Assembly (NCBI GenBank): GCA_020637555.1
Contig: JACKKF010000001.1
Location: forward strand, 6,993-70,992
Length of the DNA: 64,000 nt
DNA from: Rhodobacter sp.
Lineage (GTDB): Bacteria > Pseudomonadota > Alphaproteobacteria > Rhodobacterales > Rhodobacteraceae
Direction of reading: 5' to 3'
Shown here: positions 1 through 8,807 of the stretch, in pieces
How the letters are laid out: each line of letters starts with the position of its first letter
How positions within the stretch are numbered: the stretch's first letter is position 1
Position numbers and translations under genes: made by a program
Notes under the pieces: model-generated
Seen by the model: only the letters and a program-made list of their open reading frames with translations
Database searches by the model: none
Told to the model about the DNA's origin: nothing

Positions 1-700
1 GTGCAGATCGCCGTCGATCACCCCGGCCGAGCAAGGCTCGCAGGGCTGCAAATCCGCCGCGAACGCCCGGATTATGTTGATGTGGGGCTGGGGCGTGATG
101 AACGCCGTGGCGATCCAGGAAGCCGCGAACATCCGCTTCCCGATGGACCACTTCATCGGCATCTGGTGGTCGGGCTCGGAAAATGACGTGGTTCCGGTGG
201 GCGATGGCGCCGACGGCTATACCGCGCTGACCTTCCACGGGATCGGCACCGAGTATCCGGTCTATCAGGACATCCAGCAGTATGTCGTCGATCGCGGTCT
301 GGCGGCCGGCGCGGGCGATCAGATCGGCTCGGCGGTTTACTCGCGCGGTCTTTATGCCGCGATGCTGGCGGTCGAAGCCGCACGCACGGCGCAGGAACTG
401 GCCGGTCACGCCCAGATCACGCCCGAGGAAATGCGCAACGGCATGGAGCACCTGAACATCAGCAACGAACGTCTGGCCGAACTGGGTCTGCCGTCCTTCT
501 CGGCGCCGTTCCAGGTGACCTGCGCCAACCACGGCGGCCCGGGTCAGGCGATGCTGCAGCAGTGGAATGCCGCGGAAGGGCGCTGGCACCTCATCACCGA
601 CTGGATCCAGTCGGACCGCGAGCTGATCGGTCAGCTGGCAGCCGAGGACGCTGCGGCCTATGCCCAGGAAAACAACATCACGCCGGCGACCTGCAACTGA
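1..700 (+). CDS. Branched-chain/aromatic-acid type ABC transporter substrate-binding protein, 3' part
   Basis: This is the C-terminal part of a periplasmic LivK-type solute-binding protein whose start lies before the window. The clean reading frame from about position 85 to the TGA at 698-700 carries motifs typical of the aromatic/branched-chain subgroup (MWGWGVMN, a WWSGSE segment, and a Cys near the end). Upstream of that the homology moves between frames. ITPAEQGSQ reads in frame 2, LQIRRERPDYV reads in frame 1, and LMWGWG returns to frame 2. This pattern fits about one base missing near 51 and two missing near 85. It lies directly upstream of the ABC ATPase at 767 and the CoA-ligase-like gene at 1648, so they are likely one operon for uptake and activation of an aromatic or branched acid. 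The substrate itself is not visible in the sequence. Confidence 0.82.
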   Translation, partial: CRSPSITPAEQGSQGCKSAANARIMLMWGWGVMNAVAIQEAANIRFPMDHFIGIWWSGSENDVVPVGDGADGYTALTFHGIGTEYPVYQDIQQYVVDRGLAAGAGDQIGSAVYSRGLYAAMLAVEAARTAQELAGHAQITPEEMRNGMEHLNISNERLAELGLPSFSAPFQVTCANHGGPGQAMLQQWNAAEGRWHLITDWIQSDRELIGQLAAEDAAAYAQENNITPATCN

Positions 701-766
701 CGTGATCGTCCGGGGGGGCGCTGCGGCGCCCCTCCCTCTCCTCTTCTCATCCGACGGACCCGTGCC

Positions 767-1591
767 ATGTTCGACACCAATGCCCAGTCAGAGACGCTGC
801 TCGAAGTCAACAACATCGAGGTGATCTACAATCACGTCATCCTGGTGCTGAAAGGCGTCAGCCTGAGCGTTCCAAAGGGTGGCATCACGGCCCTTCTGGG
901 TGGCAACGGCGCGGGGAAATCGACCACGCTCAAATCGATCTCGGGCCTGCTGAAATCGGAACGCGGCGACGTGACCAAGGGGTCGGTCGTCTATCGCGGC
1001 GAGAACCTCGCCGGCAAGAACCCGGCCGATCTGGTCAAGACCGGCATCATTCAGGTGATGGAGGGCCGGCACTGCTTTGAACACCTCACCGTCGAGGAAA
1101 ACCTGCTGACCGGCAGTTACACCCGCGGCGACGGCCGCGGCGCGGTCGCGGCGGACCTCGAGATGGTCTATGAATATTTCCCCCGGCTGAAGACCCGGCG
1201 CAAAAGCCAGGCCGGCTATACCTCGGGCGGGGAACAGCAGATGGTCGCCATCGGTCGCGCGATGATGGCGCGCCCCGAGACGATCCTGCTGGACGAACCC
1301 TCGATGGGTCTCGCGCCGCAGCTTGTGGAACAGATCTTCGAGATCGTGAAGCGCCTGAACGAGGAACAGGGTGTGACCTTCCTGCTGGCGGAACAGAACA
1401 CCAACGTGGCGCTGCGCTACGCACACACGGGCTATATCCTTGAAAACGGTCGCGTGGTGATGGACGGCACCGCCAAGGCCCTGCGCGAAAACCCCGACGT
1501 CGCGGAATTCTATCTGGGCATGTCGGACAAGGGCCGCAAAAGCTTTCGTGACGTGCGCAGCTATCGACGCCGCAAGCGTTGGCTGGCATGA
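767..1591 (+). CDS. livF: Branched-chain amino acid-type ABC transporter ATP-binding protein (LivF family)
   Basis: A 274-residue cytoplasmic ATPase that would energise import of the ligand bound by the preceding substrate-binding protein. Walker A is GGNGAGKST (about residues 45-53), the signature is TSGGEQQ (about 148-154), Walker B is ILLDEPSMGLAP (about 172-183), and the switch His region is replaced by the LivF-type AEQN. An unusual basic tail (RSYRRRKRWLA) extends past the normal end of LivF. The permeases (LivH, LivM) and LivG-type ATPase are not in the window, so they probably lie upstream. The stop codon sits just before the phenylacetate-CoA-ligase-like gene, and possible upstream starts of that gene overlap it. 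This kind of neighbourhood points to an aromatic or phenylacetate-like acid rather than to leucine, but that is inference. Confidence 0.9.
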   Translation: MFDTNAQSETLLEVNNIEVIYNHVILVLKGVSLSVPKGGITALLGGNGAGKSTTLKSISGLLKSERGDVTKGSVVYRGENLAGKNPADLVKTGIIQVMEGRHCFEHLTVEENLLTGSYTRGDGRGAVAADLEMVYEYFPRLKTRRKSQAGYTSGGEQQMVAIGRAMMARPETILLDEPSMGLAPQLVEQIFEIVKRLNEEQGVTFLLAEQNTNVALRYAHTGYILENGRVVMDGTAKALRENPDVAEFYLGMSDKGRKSFRDVRSYRRRKRWLA

Positions 1592-1647
1592 ACCGGCCAA
1601 TTTCTGCGTCGTTGCGTGAACAGGAGGCGGGGCAGCCCGCGAACACG

Positions 1648-2868
1648 ATGAGCCAGTATTTCGACCCGTTGGAAACCCGCTCGGCCGATCAACGTGCCGC
1701 CGATCTGGCGCGTGACCTGCCCGCCCTGATCGCCCGCGCGCAATCGACCCCGGGAATGGGCCGCACGCTGGCCGGCATCGACGCGCAGGCGATCACCGAC
1801 GCGACCGCGCTGGCCGCGCTGCCGGTGCTGCGCAAATCGGAACTGGTCGCGGCACAGGCGGATGCGGCACCCTTCGGCGGCTACACCGCACTCAAGGCGC
1901 ATGAATTCGAGCATGTCTTTCAGTCGCCGGGGCCCATCTACGAGCCCGGACGCACGGCGCATGACTGGTATCGGCTGGGCCGGTTCCTGCACGCCACCGG
2001 CATCGGCAAGGGCGACATCGTCCAGAACTGTTTCGGCTATCACCTGACGCCAGCCGGCATGATGTTCGAAAACGGCGCGCGGGCGGTCGGCGCCGCCGTG
2101 CTTCCCGCCGGCACCGGCCAGACCGAATTGCAGGTTCGGGCGGCCCGGGACATCGGCACGACCGCATACGCCGGCACGCCGGACTACCTGAAGATCATCC
2201 TGGACAAGGCCGACGAGCTGGGCCTGCCGCTGGCGATCACCAAGGCCGCCGTCGGCGGTGGCGCGCTGTTCCCCAGCCTGCGCCAGGCCTATGCCGACCG
2301 GGGCATCACCTGCCGCCAGTGCTACGCCACCGCCGATCTGGGGAATATCGCCTATGAAAGCGCGGCGCTTGAAGGGATGATTCTGGACGAAGGCGTCATC
2401 GTCGAGATCGTGCGCCCCGGAACCGGCGATCCCGTCCCGCACGGCGAGGTGGGCGAGGTTGTCGTGACCACGCTCAACCGGGACTACCCGCTGGTTCGGT
2501 TCGCCACGGGCGATCTCAGCGCGATCCTGCCGGGTGAAAGCCCCTGCGGTCGCACAAATCTGCGCATCAAGGGCTGGATGGGGCGCGCCGACCAGACGAC
2601 AAAGATCAAGGGCATGTTCGTCCGCCCTGAGCAGGTCGCCGCCTTTGTCAGCCGCCATGAAGAGGTCAGCCGCGCGCGCGTCGTGGCCTCGCGTCAGGGC
2701 GAGATGGACGTGATGACCGTGCGCATCGAGACCCGCGCGACCAATCCGGCATTGTATGAGGGCAGTGTGCTGGATACGCTGAAAATGCGGGGGACTGTGG
2801 AACTTGTGCCACCCGGCACATTGCCCAATGACGGCAAGGTGATCGAGGATCTGCGCACCTACGAGTAA
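1648..2868 (+). CDS. Phenylacetate-CoA ligase family (AMP-forming) protein
   Basis: Predicted adenylate-forming acyl-CoA ligase of the PaaK family, 406 residues. Such enzymes activate an aryl or alkyl carboxylate to its CoA thioester in the cytoplasm using ATP. Family-like features include the N-terminal YFDPLETR, the central SPGPIYEPG and YAGTPDYL segments, CYATADLGNIAYES, RFATGDLSA, and a C-terminal KIKGMFVRPEQV with an IEDLR tail. The start at 1648 (MSQYFDPLE) gives the family-like N-terminus. The frame is open back to 1579 (ATG) and 1588 (ATG), which would overlap the ATPase stop and add about 20 residues; AGGAGG at 1622-1627 lies rather far from 1648, so the start is uncertain. Its position after an ABC importer suggests that the imported acid is activated immediately. 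Confidence 0.85.
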   Translation: MSQYFDPLETRSADQRAADLARDLPALIARAQSTPGMGRTLAGIDAQAITDATALAALPVLRKSELVAAQADAAPFGGYTALKAHEFEHVFQSPGPIYEPGRTAHDWYRLGRFLHATGIGKGDIVQNCFGYHLTPAGMMFENGARAVGAAVLPAGTGQTELQVRAARDIGTTAYAGTPDYLKIILDKADELGLPLAITKAAVGGGALFPSLRQAYADRGITCRQCYATADLGNIAYESAALEGMILDEGVIVEIVRPGTGDPVPHGEVGEVVVTTLNRDYPLVRFATGDLSAILPGESPCGRTNLRIKGWMGRADQTTKIKGMFVRPEQVAAFVSRHEEVSRARVVASRQGEMDVMTVRIETRATNPALYEGSVLDTLKMRGTVELVPPGTLPNDGKVIEDLRTYE

Positions 2869-2903
2869 CCTGACCCCTCCGCATCCTGCCACGGAGGCCA
2901 GCC

Positions 2904-4553
2904 ATGACGACCCGTTTCACAGCCGCTTTCGCGGTCCTGATCGCCGCCGCCAACGCAATGGCCCCCTCGGGGGCCGGGGCCTCGACCGGGACGGTCCTGA
3001 TCGTTGCGAACGAAGATTACGCCACCCTGCGCGACGCGCGCGGCGCACGCGCCGTGGTGCAATCCGAGGCGACGTTCCGCGCATCCGGGTTCGATGTGGA
3101 CGTGGCAACCGACCTGGGCACTGACGCCCTGCGCGCCGCGCTGTCCGACCTGGGCGCGCGGTTGCGCACCGGTGATGGCGAGCGCGTGGTGATCGTCTTT
3201 TCAGGCTATGCGATCAACGCGGCCCATGGGATCTGGCTGATGGGCACCGAAGCCCGCACGCCCGATTTCGCGACCATCGAAAGCTATGGTGTGCGGCTTG
3301 AAACCTTGCTGGCCCTGGCCGGGCAGATCCAGGGCGGCGCGGTCGTGGCGATCGCCGACTACGGGTTTCCCGTCACGCCCGCCAGCGGGTTTCAGCCCGG
3401 GTTGCCCGGCACGCTGACCGTGCCGCAAGGCGTGACGCTGGTGCATGGCACGGGTGCCAGCATCGCGGCCTTCCTGCGCGACATGGCGGCACCCGGGACC
3501 AATCTGGGCACGGCGGTGGGCCGGCGATCGGACCTCAGGATCGACGGGTTCAACCCGCCGTATCTGACCTTCCTGCCCGCGGATTGGCAGCCAGCCGTCG
3601 ATGCCGAACGTCAGGCCTGGGGCAGCGCCGTCGACGCGGACAGTGTCGAGGGTTACGATGCCTATCTGGCCGCCTATCCGAACGGCACCTATGCCCAGCA
3701 GGCGCAAGAGGCCCGCCAGCGCCTGCTGAACACGCCCGAAAGGGTCGAGGCCGCGCTTGGTCTCAGCCGCGATGAACGCCGCTCGATTCAGCGTGACCTG
3801 ACGATCCTGGGATTCGATCCGCGGGGCATCGACGGGATATTCGGGCGCGGAACGCGGGCGGCGGTGGGCGCCTGGCAGGGCGCCAACCGGTTCGAACAGA
3901 CGGGATTCCTGAACCGCGACCAGATCTTTGAACTGGCGCAACAGGGCGCGCGGCGGGCCGCGCAACTGGAAGCCGAGGCGCGCGAACGCCAGCGCGAACA
4001 GGAACGTCAGGACCGGGCTTTCTGGCGCGACACGGGCTCGGGCGGGGACGAGGCCGGGATGCGCGCCTATCTGGACCGCTACCCAGACGGGATCTTTGCC
4101 AGCATCGCCCAGGATCGGCTTGACCAGATCGACGCCCAGCGCCGCGCCGCCGCGCAGGCCCGCGACCGCGCCGCCTGGGATCAGGCGCAGCAGGCGGACA
4201 CGGTGCCAGCCTATCGCGCCTATCTGGCCGACTATCCCCAGGGCGCCTTTGCCGATCAGGCAACCGCCCGAATCGAGGAACTGCGCCGCCCGCGCCAGCC
4301 GCAGGTCGATACGCAAGCGGCGCAGGCCGAGGAAGACGCGATGCACCTGCCCGCATTTTCCCGTCAGATCATCGAGCAACGGCTGGAGCGGCTGGGCCTG
4401 GAACCCGGCCCGGTGGATGGCACCTTCGACCGCCAGACCCGGCGGGCGATCCGGCGATACCAGCGCACCGCCGATCTGCCGGTCACGGGTTATCTGACAC
4501 CCTCGATCGTCGCGCGCCTGATGGCCGAAGGGATGGTGGACATCCTGCGCTGA
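2904..4553 (+). CDS. Secreted caspase-fold (peptidase C14-like) protein with two peptidoglycan-binding domains, probably catalytically inactive
   Basis: A 549-residue protein with a signal peptide (hydrophobic about residues 6-20, Ala-rich cleavage region near 27). Residues about 28-230 follow the caspase p20 pattern (TVLIVANEDY, then a GF-V-V segment). Three AYLAAYPNG-type repeats lie near 245, 385 and 435. Two PG_binding_1 domains lie near 285-345 and at the C-terminus (GLEPGPVDGTFDRQTRRAI). Where active family members have SGHG the protein reads SGYA (about residue 100-103), and the DxC position reads ADYG (about 151-154). Both the catalytic His and Cys are therefore missing. The middle is a charged, probably coiled segment (about 340-380). 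A periplasmic binding or scaffold role on peptidoglycan is an inference. Confidence 0.82.
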   Translation: MTTRFTAAFAVLIAAANAMAPSGAGASTGTVLIVANEDYATLRDARGARAVVQSEATFRASGFDVDVATDLGTDALRAALSDLGARLRTGDGERVVIVFSGYAINAAHGIWLMGTEARTPDFATIESYGVRLETLLALAGQIQGGAVVAIADYGFPVTPASGFQPGLPGTLTVPQGVTLVHGTGASIAAFLRDMAAPGTNLGTAVGRRSDLRIDGFNPPYLTFLPADWQPAVDAERQAWGSAVDADSVEGYDAYLAAYPNGTYAQQAQEARQRLLNTPERVEAALGLSRDERRSIQRDLTILGFDPRGIDGIFGRGTRAAVGAWQGANRFEQTGFLNRDQIFELAQQGARRAAQLEAEARERQREQERQDRAFWRDTGSGGDEAGMRAYLDRYPDGIFASIAQDRLDQIDAQRRAAAQARDRAAWDQAQQADTVPAYRAYLADYPQGAFADQATARIEELRRPRQPQVDTQAAQAEEDAMHLPAFSRQIIEQRLERLGLEPGPVDGTFDRQTRRAIRRYQRTADLPVTGYLTPSIVARLMAEGMVDILR

Positions 4554-4633
4554 TCCCCGGCGCCGGGCCGGGTGGGCCACCGGCCCACCTGCGGCCGCCC
4601 GCCGTGACGGCTCGCGACCAACCCCACAACGAA

Positions 4634-4666
4634 ATGGGCCGCGCCGGTTGCCCCGGTGCGGCCCAT
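4634..4666 (-). terminator. Hairpin downstream of rpmJ
   Basis: Inverted repeat with 14-base arms at 4634-4647 and 4653-4666, containing one G-U type pair and a 5-base loop. It lies between the convergent ends of the caspase-like gene (4553) and rpmJ (4687). No strong T-run follows on either strand, so it may stabilise RNA ends as much as terminate. Confidence 0.5.
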
Positions 4667-4686
4667 CGATTCGGATCCCGAAGAGA

Positions 4687-4812
4687 TCAGCCCTGACGGG
4701 CCTTGAACTTCTTCTGGGTCTTGTTGATCACATAGATCCGGCCCTTGCGGCGCACGATCTGGCAATCGCGGTGGCGCTGCTTGAGCGAGCGCAGCGAATT
4801 TCTGACCTTCAT
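4687..4812 (-). CDS. rpmJ: 50S ribosomal protein L36
   Basis: A 41-residue protein, too short for many gene finders. It begins MKVRNSLRSLKQRHRDCQ and ends KKFKARQG, which is the alphaproteobacterial long form of L36. Read on the minus strand, the ATG is at 4812 and the TGA at 4687-4689. It is a small basic component of the large ribosomal subunit near the peptidyl transferase centre. The zinc-binding four-Cys set of C+ type L36 is absent; only one Cys is visible, so this is the C-minus form. A purine-rich AGGAG-type ribosome binding site precedes it on the minus strand. It stands alone between the convergent caspase-like gene and tRNA-Val. Confidence 0.96.
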   Translation of the reverse strand: MKVRNSLRSLKQRHRDCQIVRRKGRIYVINKTQKKFKARQG

Positions 4813-4909
4813 CGGCCTTCTCCTCTTCGCGGCGCCAGGCGCCTTGAAACTTTAACGCCCCGCCGGCTTTCGCCTTGGGGCGCGATGGTCACCTGCCCAC
4901 GAGGGGCGA

Positions 4910-4984
<75 letters not shown>

Positions 4985-5113
4985 GGAACATCGACCCACC
5001 ACGAGGGGCAAGCCGCGTCTGTGGACGGGTCTATAAAAGGACTCGCGACCATGTTCAAGGGCTTTCCGCAGCGCAATTTTCACCGCTATAGTCCCGGCAG
5101 AGGAATGCCGCAG

Positions 5114-5977
5114 ATGCCGATCCCCGTTCATATCGTCGAACCTGAAGAACCGCGTTCCGGCGTGGTCTTTGCCTCGCCGCATTCGGGGCGCGTTTATCCG
5201 GCGGATCTGCTGGATCGATCCCAGGTCAACGCGCGAATCCTGCGCTCGTCCGAGGATGCGTTCGTCGATCTTCTGCTGGCTGACGCGCCGCAATTTGGCG
5301 CAACATTGATCCACAGCGATGTGCCGCGCGCCTATGTGGATTTCAACCGGGCGTCGGACGAACTGGACCCCGCGCTGATTCAGGGCGCGCCCAGGGCCCC
5401 CTTGAACCCGCGCATCGCCTCGGGGCTGGGGGTTCTGGCCCGGGTGGTGGCCAACGGGCGGTCGATCTACCACGGCAAGCTGACCATGGACGAGGCGCAG
5501 GAGCGAATCGCGCGCTACTGGACGCCCTATCATGCCGCGCTGTCCGACTTGCTGGCCCGGCAGCACCGGCGGTTCGGACAGGTCCTTTTGTGCGACATGC
5601 ACTCGATGCCGCACGAGGCGCTGGCCGGTCATGTCGCCCGCGGCGCCGCGCGACCCGATGTGATCGTCGGGGATCGCTGGGGGGCATCGGCGCAGGGCGG
5701 GCTTGTCGAAGCGGTGGAATCGGTCCTGCGCAGGGCCGGGTTCACCGTCGCGCGCAACGCCCCCTTTGCCGGCGCCTATATCGTGCAACGCTATGGCCAA
5801 CCCTCGCAGGGGATGCATGCGATCCAGATCGAAATCGACCGGGCCCTTTACATGGACGAGGCCCGGATCGAACCCCGCGCCGATTTCGCCGCGTTTCAGA
5901 CAGTGATGCGCGGCGTGGTGCGCGATCTGGCGGCGCTGGACCTGGGACGCCCCGCGCTGGACATGGCCGCCGAATAA
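5114..5977 (+). CDS. N-formylglutamate amidohydrolase family protein
   Basis: A 287-residue member of the N-formylglutamate deformylase/amidohydrolase (HutG-like) family, which hydrolyses N-formyl-L-glutamate to formate and glutamate in one route of histidine degradation. Typical family segments are FASPHSGR near the start, RAYVDFNR, a CDMHSMP motif likely to contribute metal ligands, and HAIQIEIDRALYMDE. The frame is open upstream to 5021, and an ATG at 5105 lies only two bases after AGAGGA. The ATG at 5114 has proper spacing from that ribosome binding site and is chosen here. No other hut gene is nearby, so the substrate could also be another N-acyl amino acid. Confidence 0.85.
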   Translation: MPIPVHIVEPEEPRSGVVFASPHSGRVYPADLLDRSQVNARILRSSEDAFVDLLLADAPQFGATLIHSDVPRAYVDFNRASDELDPALIQGAPRAPLNPRIASGLGVLARVVANGRSIYHGKLTMDEAQERIARYWTPYHAALSDLLARQHRRFGQVLLCDMHSMPHEALAGHVARGAARPDVIVGDRWGASAQGGLVEAVESVLRRAGFTVARNAPFAGAYIVQRYGQPSQGMHAIQIEIDRALYMDEARIEPRADFAAFQTVMRGVVRDLAALDLGRPALDMAAE

Positions 5978-6187
5978 TCCGGCATTCATCCGGTTTCCCG
6001 ACAGGTGTTTCAAGGGTTTCCTGAAATGCCGGCGCGCGACCCGGCGCGCGATTGCGCAAAGGCCCCTGCAAAGCGCCTGTTTCTTCACCGCATGTCGCCG
6101 CAGCGCGGCAATGGATGGCACGGAGCATTCCCAACGGCGCGCCCGCCCACAAGATGGGTCAGTCCGCCGCATTCAGAGAGCCCCACC

Positions 6188-7192
6188 ATGACTCGACCCC
6201 TGATTCTCGCCGCCGTTCTGGGCGCCATCGCCGCGCCCGCGTTTGGCCAGACCGCCGTGCCCTTCACGCTGGACTGGCGCTTCGAGGGGCCCTCGGCCCC
6301 GTATTTCCTGGCCATCGACAACGGCTATTTCGCGGCCGAGGGGATGACCGTCGACATCGCGCCCGGACAAGGCAGCCTGGATGCGATCCCCAAGGTCGCG
6401 ACCGGCGCCTTCCCGATCGGCTTTGCCGACATGGCCAGCCTGATCAAGTTCATCGACCAGAACCCCGATGCCCCCGTAACCGCCGTCATGATGATGTATG
6501 ACGTGCCGGCCTTTGCCGTGATCGGACGCATCAGCCAGGGCGTCAGCACCCCCGCCGATCTGCAAGGGCGCGTCCTGGGTGCCCCGCCCCCCGATGGTGC
6601 CTGGGCACAGTTCCCGGTCTTTGCCGCCGCACAGGGGCTGGACCTGAGCCAGATCACCGTCGAACCCGTCGGCTTTCCCACGCGCGAACCCATGCTTGCG
6701 GCCGGCGAGGTCGACGCGGTGACAGGCTTCTCCTTCACCTCGTATTTGTCCACGATCCGGCTGGGCGTCCCGGCCGAGGACCTGTCGGTCATGCTGATGG
6801 CCGATTATGGCGTGGCGCTTTATGGAAACGCGATCATCGTCAACACCGACTGGGCCGCCGCGCACCCTGATCTGGTGACCGGCTTCCTGCGGGCCGTCGC
6901 CCATGGTGTGCGTGATGCCGCTGCCGATCCGTCGGCGGGCGTGGCCGCCATCGCCCAACGCAACCCCGCACTGGACAGTGACCTCGAGGTCGCGCGCCTG
7001 ACGATGGCCTTGCACGACAACATCCTGACGCCCTGGGTGATGGAAAACGGGCTGGGCAATATCGACGCGGCCCGCCTTGCGACCTCGCTGGACCAGATCG
7101 CGATGAGCTACAGCTTTGCCCATACCCCGGATCCGGCGCGCTACTTCACCGACGCCTATCTGCCCGATGATGGCAGCCTGTCGATGCAATGA
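6188..7192 (+). CDS. THI5/NMT1- or SsuA-type ABC transporter substrate-binding protein
   Basis: A 334-residue periplasmic binding protein with a clear signal peptide (MTRPLILAAVLGAIAAPAFG, cleavage after AFGQ). The mature part follows the NMT1/SsuA pattern: FTLDWRFEG, YFAIDNGYF-like, a GQGSLDAIPKV ligand-loop segment, and AVTGFSFTSYLS. Family ligands include thiamine-pyrimidine precursors, sulfonates, taurine and nitrate. This sequence alone does not choose among them, and no TPP riboswitch was seen in 5978-6187. The ATG at 6188 is chosen because the signal peptide begins there. It is the first gene of an operon with the ATPase at 7258 and permease at 8037. Confidence 0.88.
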   Translation: MTRPLILAAVLGAIAAPAFGQTAVPFTLDWRFEGPSAPYFLAIDNGYFAAEGMTVDIAPGQGSLDAIPKVATGAFPIGFADMASLIKFIDQNPDAPVTAVMMMYDVPAFAVIGRISQGVSTPADLQGRVLGAPPPDGAWAQFPVFAAAQGLDLSQITVEPVGFPTREPMLAAGEVDAVTGFSFTSYLSTIRLGVPAEDLSVMLMADYGVALYGNAIIVNTDWAAAHPDLVTGFLRAVAHGVRDAAADPSAGVAAIAQRNPALDSDLEVARLTMALHDNILTPWVMENGLGNIDAARLATSLDQIAMSYSFAHTPDPARYFTDAYLPDDGSLSMQ

Positions 7193-7257
7193 GCAGGCCG
7201 GCCCTGCCCCGGACCGTTCGGGGCAGGGTCGCGCAGCCGAACGGAGGACGCGCACGC

Positions 7258-8040
7258 GTGGGCAACCTGATCGAGATCCGGGGCGTTTCGCACGCCTATC
7301 GCACCAAATCCGGGCCGTTGCCGGTGCTGAAAAACCTGAACATTGACATCCCCGAGGGCAGCTTTTGCGCGGTGGTCGGTCCATCGGGTTGCGGAAAATC
7401 CACGCTGACGCGGCTGATCGCCGGCCTGATGATCCCCGACGCGGGCGAGGTCTGGCTGCATGGCGAGCGCGTCACCAGTCCGCGCAAGACCGTCGGCATG
7501 GCCTTTCAGAACCCGGTGTTGCTGGAATGGCGGACGATCCTGGACAACGTCCTTCTACCGCTCGAAATCGTCGCCCCGACGATGCCCCGCAGCCAGAAAG
7601 AGGCCCGCGCGCGCGAACTTCTGGCGATGGTGGGTCTCGACGGCTTCGAAACCCGGCGTCCCAGCGAACTGTCGGGCGGGATGCGTCAGCGGGCCAGCCT
7701 GTGCCGCGCGCTGGTGCACCGGCCCGACGTTCTCATCCTGGACGAACCCTTTGGCGCGCTCGATGCCTTCACGCGCGAGGATCTTTGGCAAACCATGCAC
7801 CAGTTGCGCGCGCGTGAACCCTTCACCGCCCTGCTCATCACCCACGATCTGCGCGAAAGCGTGTATCTGGGCGATCAGGTCGTGGTGCTGTCCGGCCGCC
7901 CGGCCACCACGCAATCGGTGATGACCATAGACCTGCCGGGGCCCAGGCCGCTCGACATGCTCTACCAGCCAGAACAGGTCGCGCGGCTCGCGCAGCTACG
8001 GCACGAAATCCAGATCGCCCAGGGGCGCGAGGTGGCATGA
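7258..8040 (+). CDS. ABC transporter ATP-binding protein (SsuB/TauB/ThiZ type)
   Basis: A 260-residue ATPase for the importer encoded with its neighbours. Walker A is GPSGCGKST, the signature is LSGGMRQRAS, and Walker B is VLILDEPFGALDA. The D-loop and switch LLITHDLRESVYLGD are normal. The start is likely GTG at 7258, preceded by CGGAGGA at a spacing of about nine bases. An ATG at 7189 in the same frame overlaps the upstream stop (ATGA) and would add 23 residues of low-complexity sequence, so it is less likely. The stop overlaps the permease start (ATGA at 8037-8040), showing translational coupling. Confidence 0.92.
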   Translation: MGNLIEIRGVSHAYRTKSGPLPVLKNLNIDIPEGSFCAVVGPSGCGKSTLTRLIAGLMIPDAGEVWLHGERVTSPRKTVGMAFQNPVLLEWRTILDNVLLPLEIVAPTMPRSQKEARARELLAMVGLDGFETRRPSELSGGMRQRASLCRALVHRPDVLILDEPFGALDAFTREDLWQTMHQLRAREPFTALLITHDLRESVYLGDQVVVLSGRPATTQSVMTIDLPGPRPLDMLYQPEQVARLAQLRHEIQIAQGREVA

Positions 8041-8801
8041 TGGACTGGAAAAAGGTTGCCGTTCCTCTCGCCGCGATCGCGCTGCTCTTGGCCCTGTGGG
8101 AGGGACTGGTCTGGGCCATGGGATGGCCGGACTACAAGATGGCCTCGCCCAGCGACCTGTGGCCGGCCTATCTGCGCTATCAGCCCCTGTTCTGGCTGTA
8201 TGGCTGGCAAACCCTGTGGCGCACGGTGGTCGGGCTGGCGCTGGCGGTCGTCTTTGGCACGGCGCTGGGCATGGTCATGGGGTTGTCCCGCGTGATGAAT
8301 GACGCGCTCTATCCGCTGCTTGTCGGGTTCAACGCCATCCCCAAGGCCACGGTCGTTCCGGTGGTCGCGTTGATGTTCGTGGGGCACCACGACTTCAACA
8401 CGATCCTGATCGCCCTGATGATCAGCTTCTTTCCGATCGCCGTGTCGGTAGCCATCGGGCTCGGCACCCTGGAACCGGAATACCGGGACATCCTGCGCAG
8501 CCTGGGGGCCAGCCGGGTCATGGTATTCTGGAAGATTGCGCTGCCAAAGACCTTGCCCGAATTCTTCGGCGCGTTGAAGGTTGCCGTGACCCTTGCGTTC
8601 ATCGGCACCAACCTGGTCGAGATCATCACCCCGCACGGTCGCGGACTGGGGCATCTGTTTCAAAGCGCGCAGACCAACAGCGACTTCCCGCTGATGTTTG
8701 CGGTTCTTCTCGCTTTGGCCGCGATGGGGATCGTTCTCTACTATGCCATCGTGGCGTTGGAGAGGGTCTTCGCGGGCTGGGCAATCCGGGGCGCGGCCTG
8801 A
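8037..8801 (+). CDS. ABC transporter permease (SsuC/TauC/ThiX type)
   Basis: A 254-residue inner-membrane permease of the BPD_transp_1 class, partner of the ATPase at 7258 and the binding protein at 6188. Hydrophobic segments are visible near residues 8-28, 60-82, 95-118, 125-145, 180-200 and 220-245. The EAA-type coupling loop is seen in the stretch YRDILRSLGASRVMVFWKIALP. A second possible start, ATG at 8040, directly follows the first. Gene order binding protein, ATPase, permease is common for this family. The transported compound is unknown. Confidence 0.92.
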   Translation: MMDWKKVAVPLAAIALLLALWEGLVWAMGWPDYKMASPSDLWPAYLRYQPLFWLYGWQTLWRTVVGLALAVVFGTALGMVMGLSRVMNDALYPLLVGFNAIPKATVVPVVALMFVGHHDFNTILIALMISFFPIAVSVAIGLGTLEPEYRDILRSLGASRVMVFWKIALPKTLPEFFGALKVAVTLAFIGTNLVEIITPHGRGLGHLFQSAQTNSDFPLMFAVLLALAAMGIVLYYAIVALERVFAGWAIRGAA

Positions 8802-8807
8802 GTGCCC

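Noticed and set aside
5978..6187. TPP riboswitch before the THI5-like importer
   Set aside because: Looked for CTGAGA and the GAACCTGAT-type core and did not find them. The GC-rich hairpins present do not form that fold.
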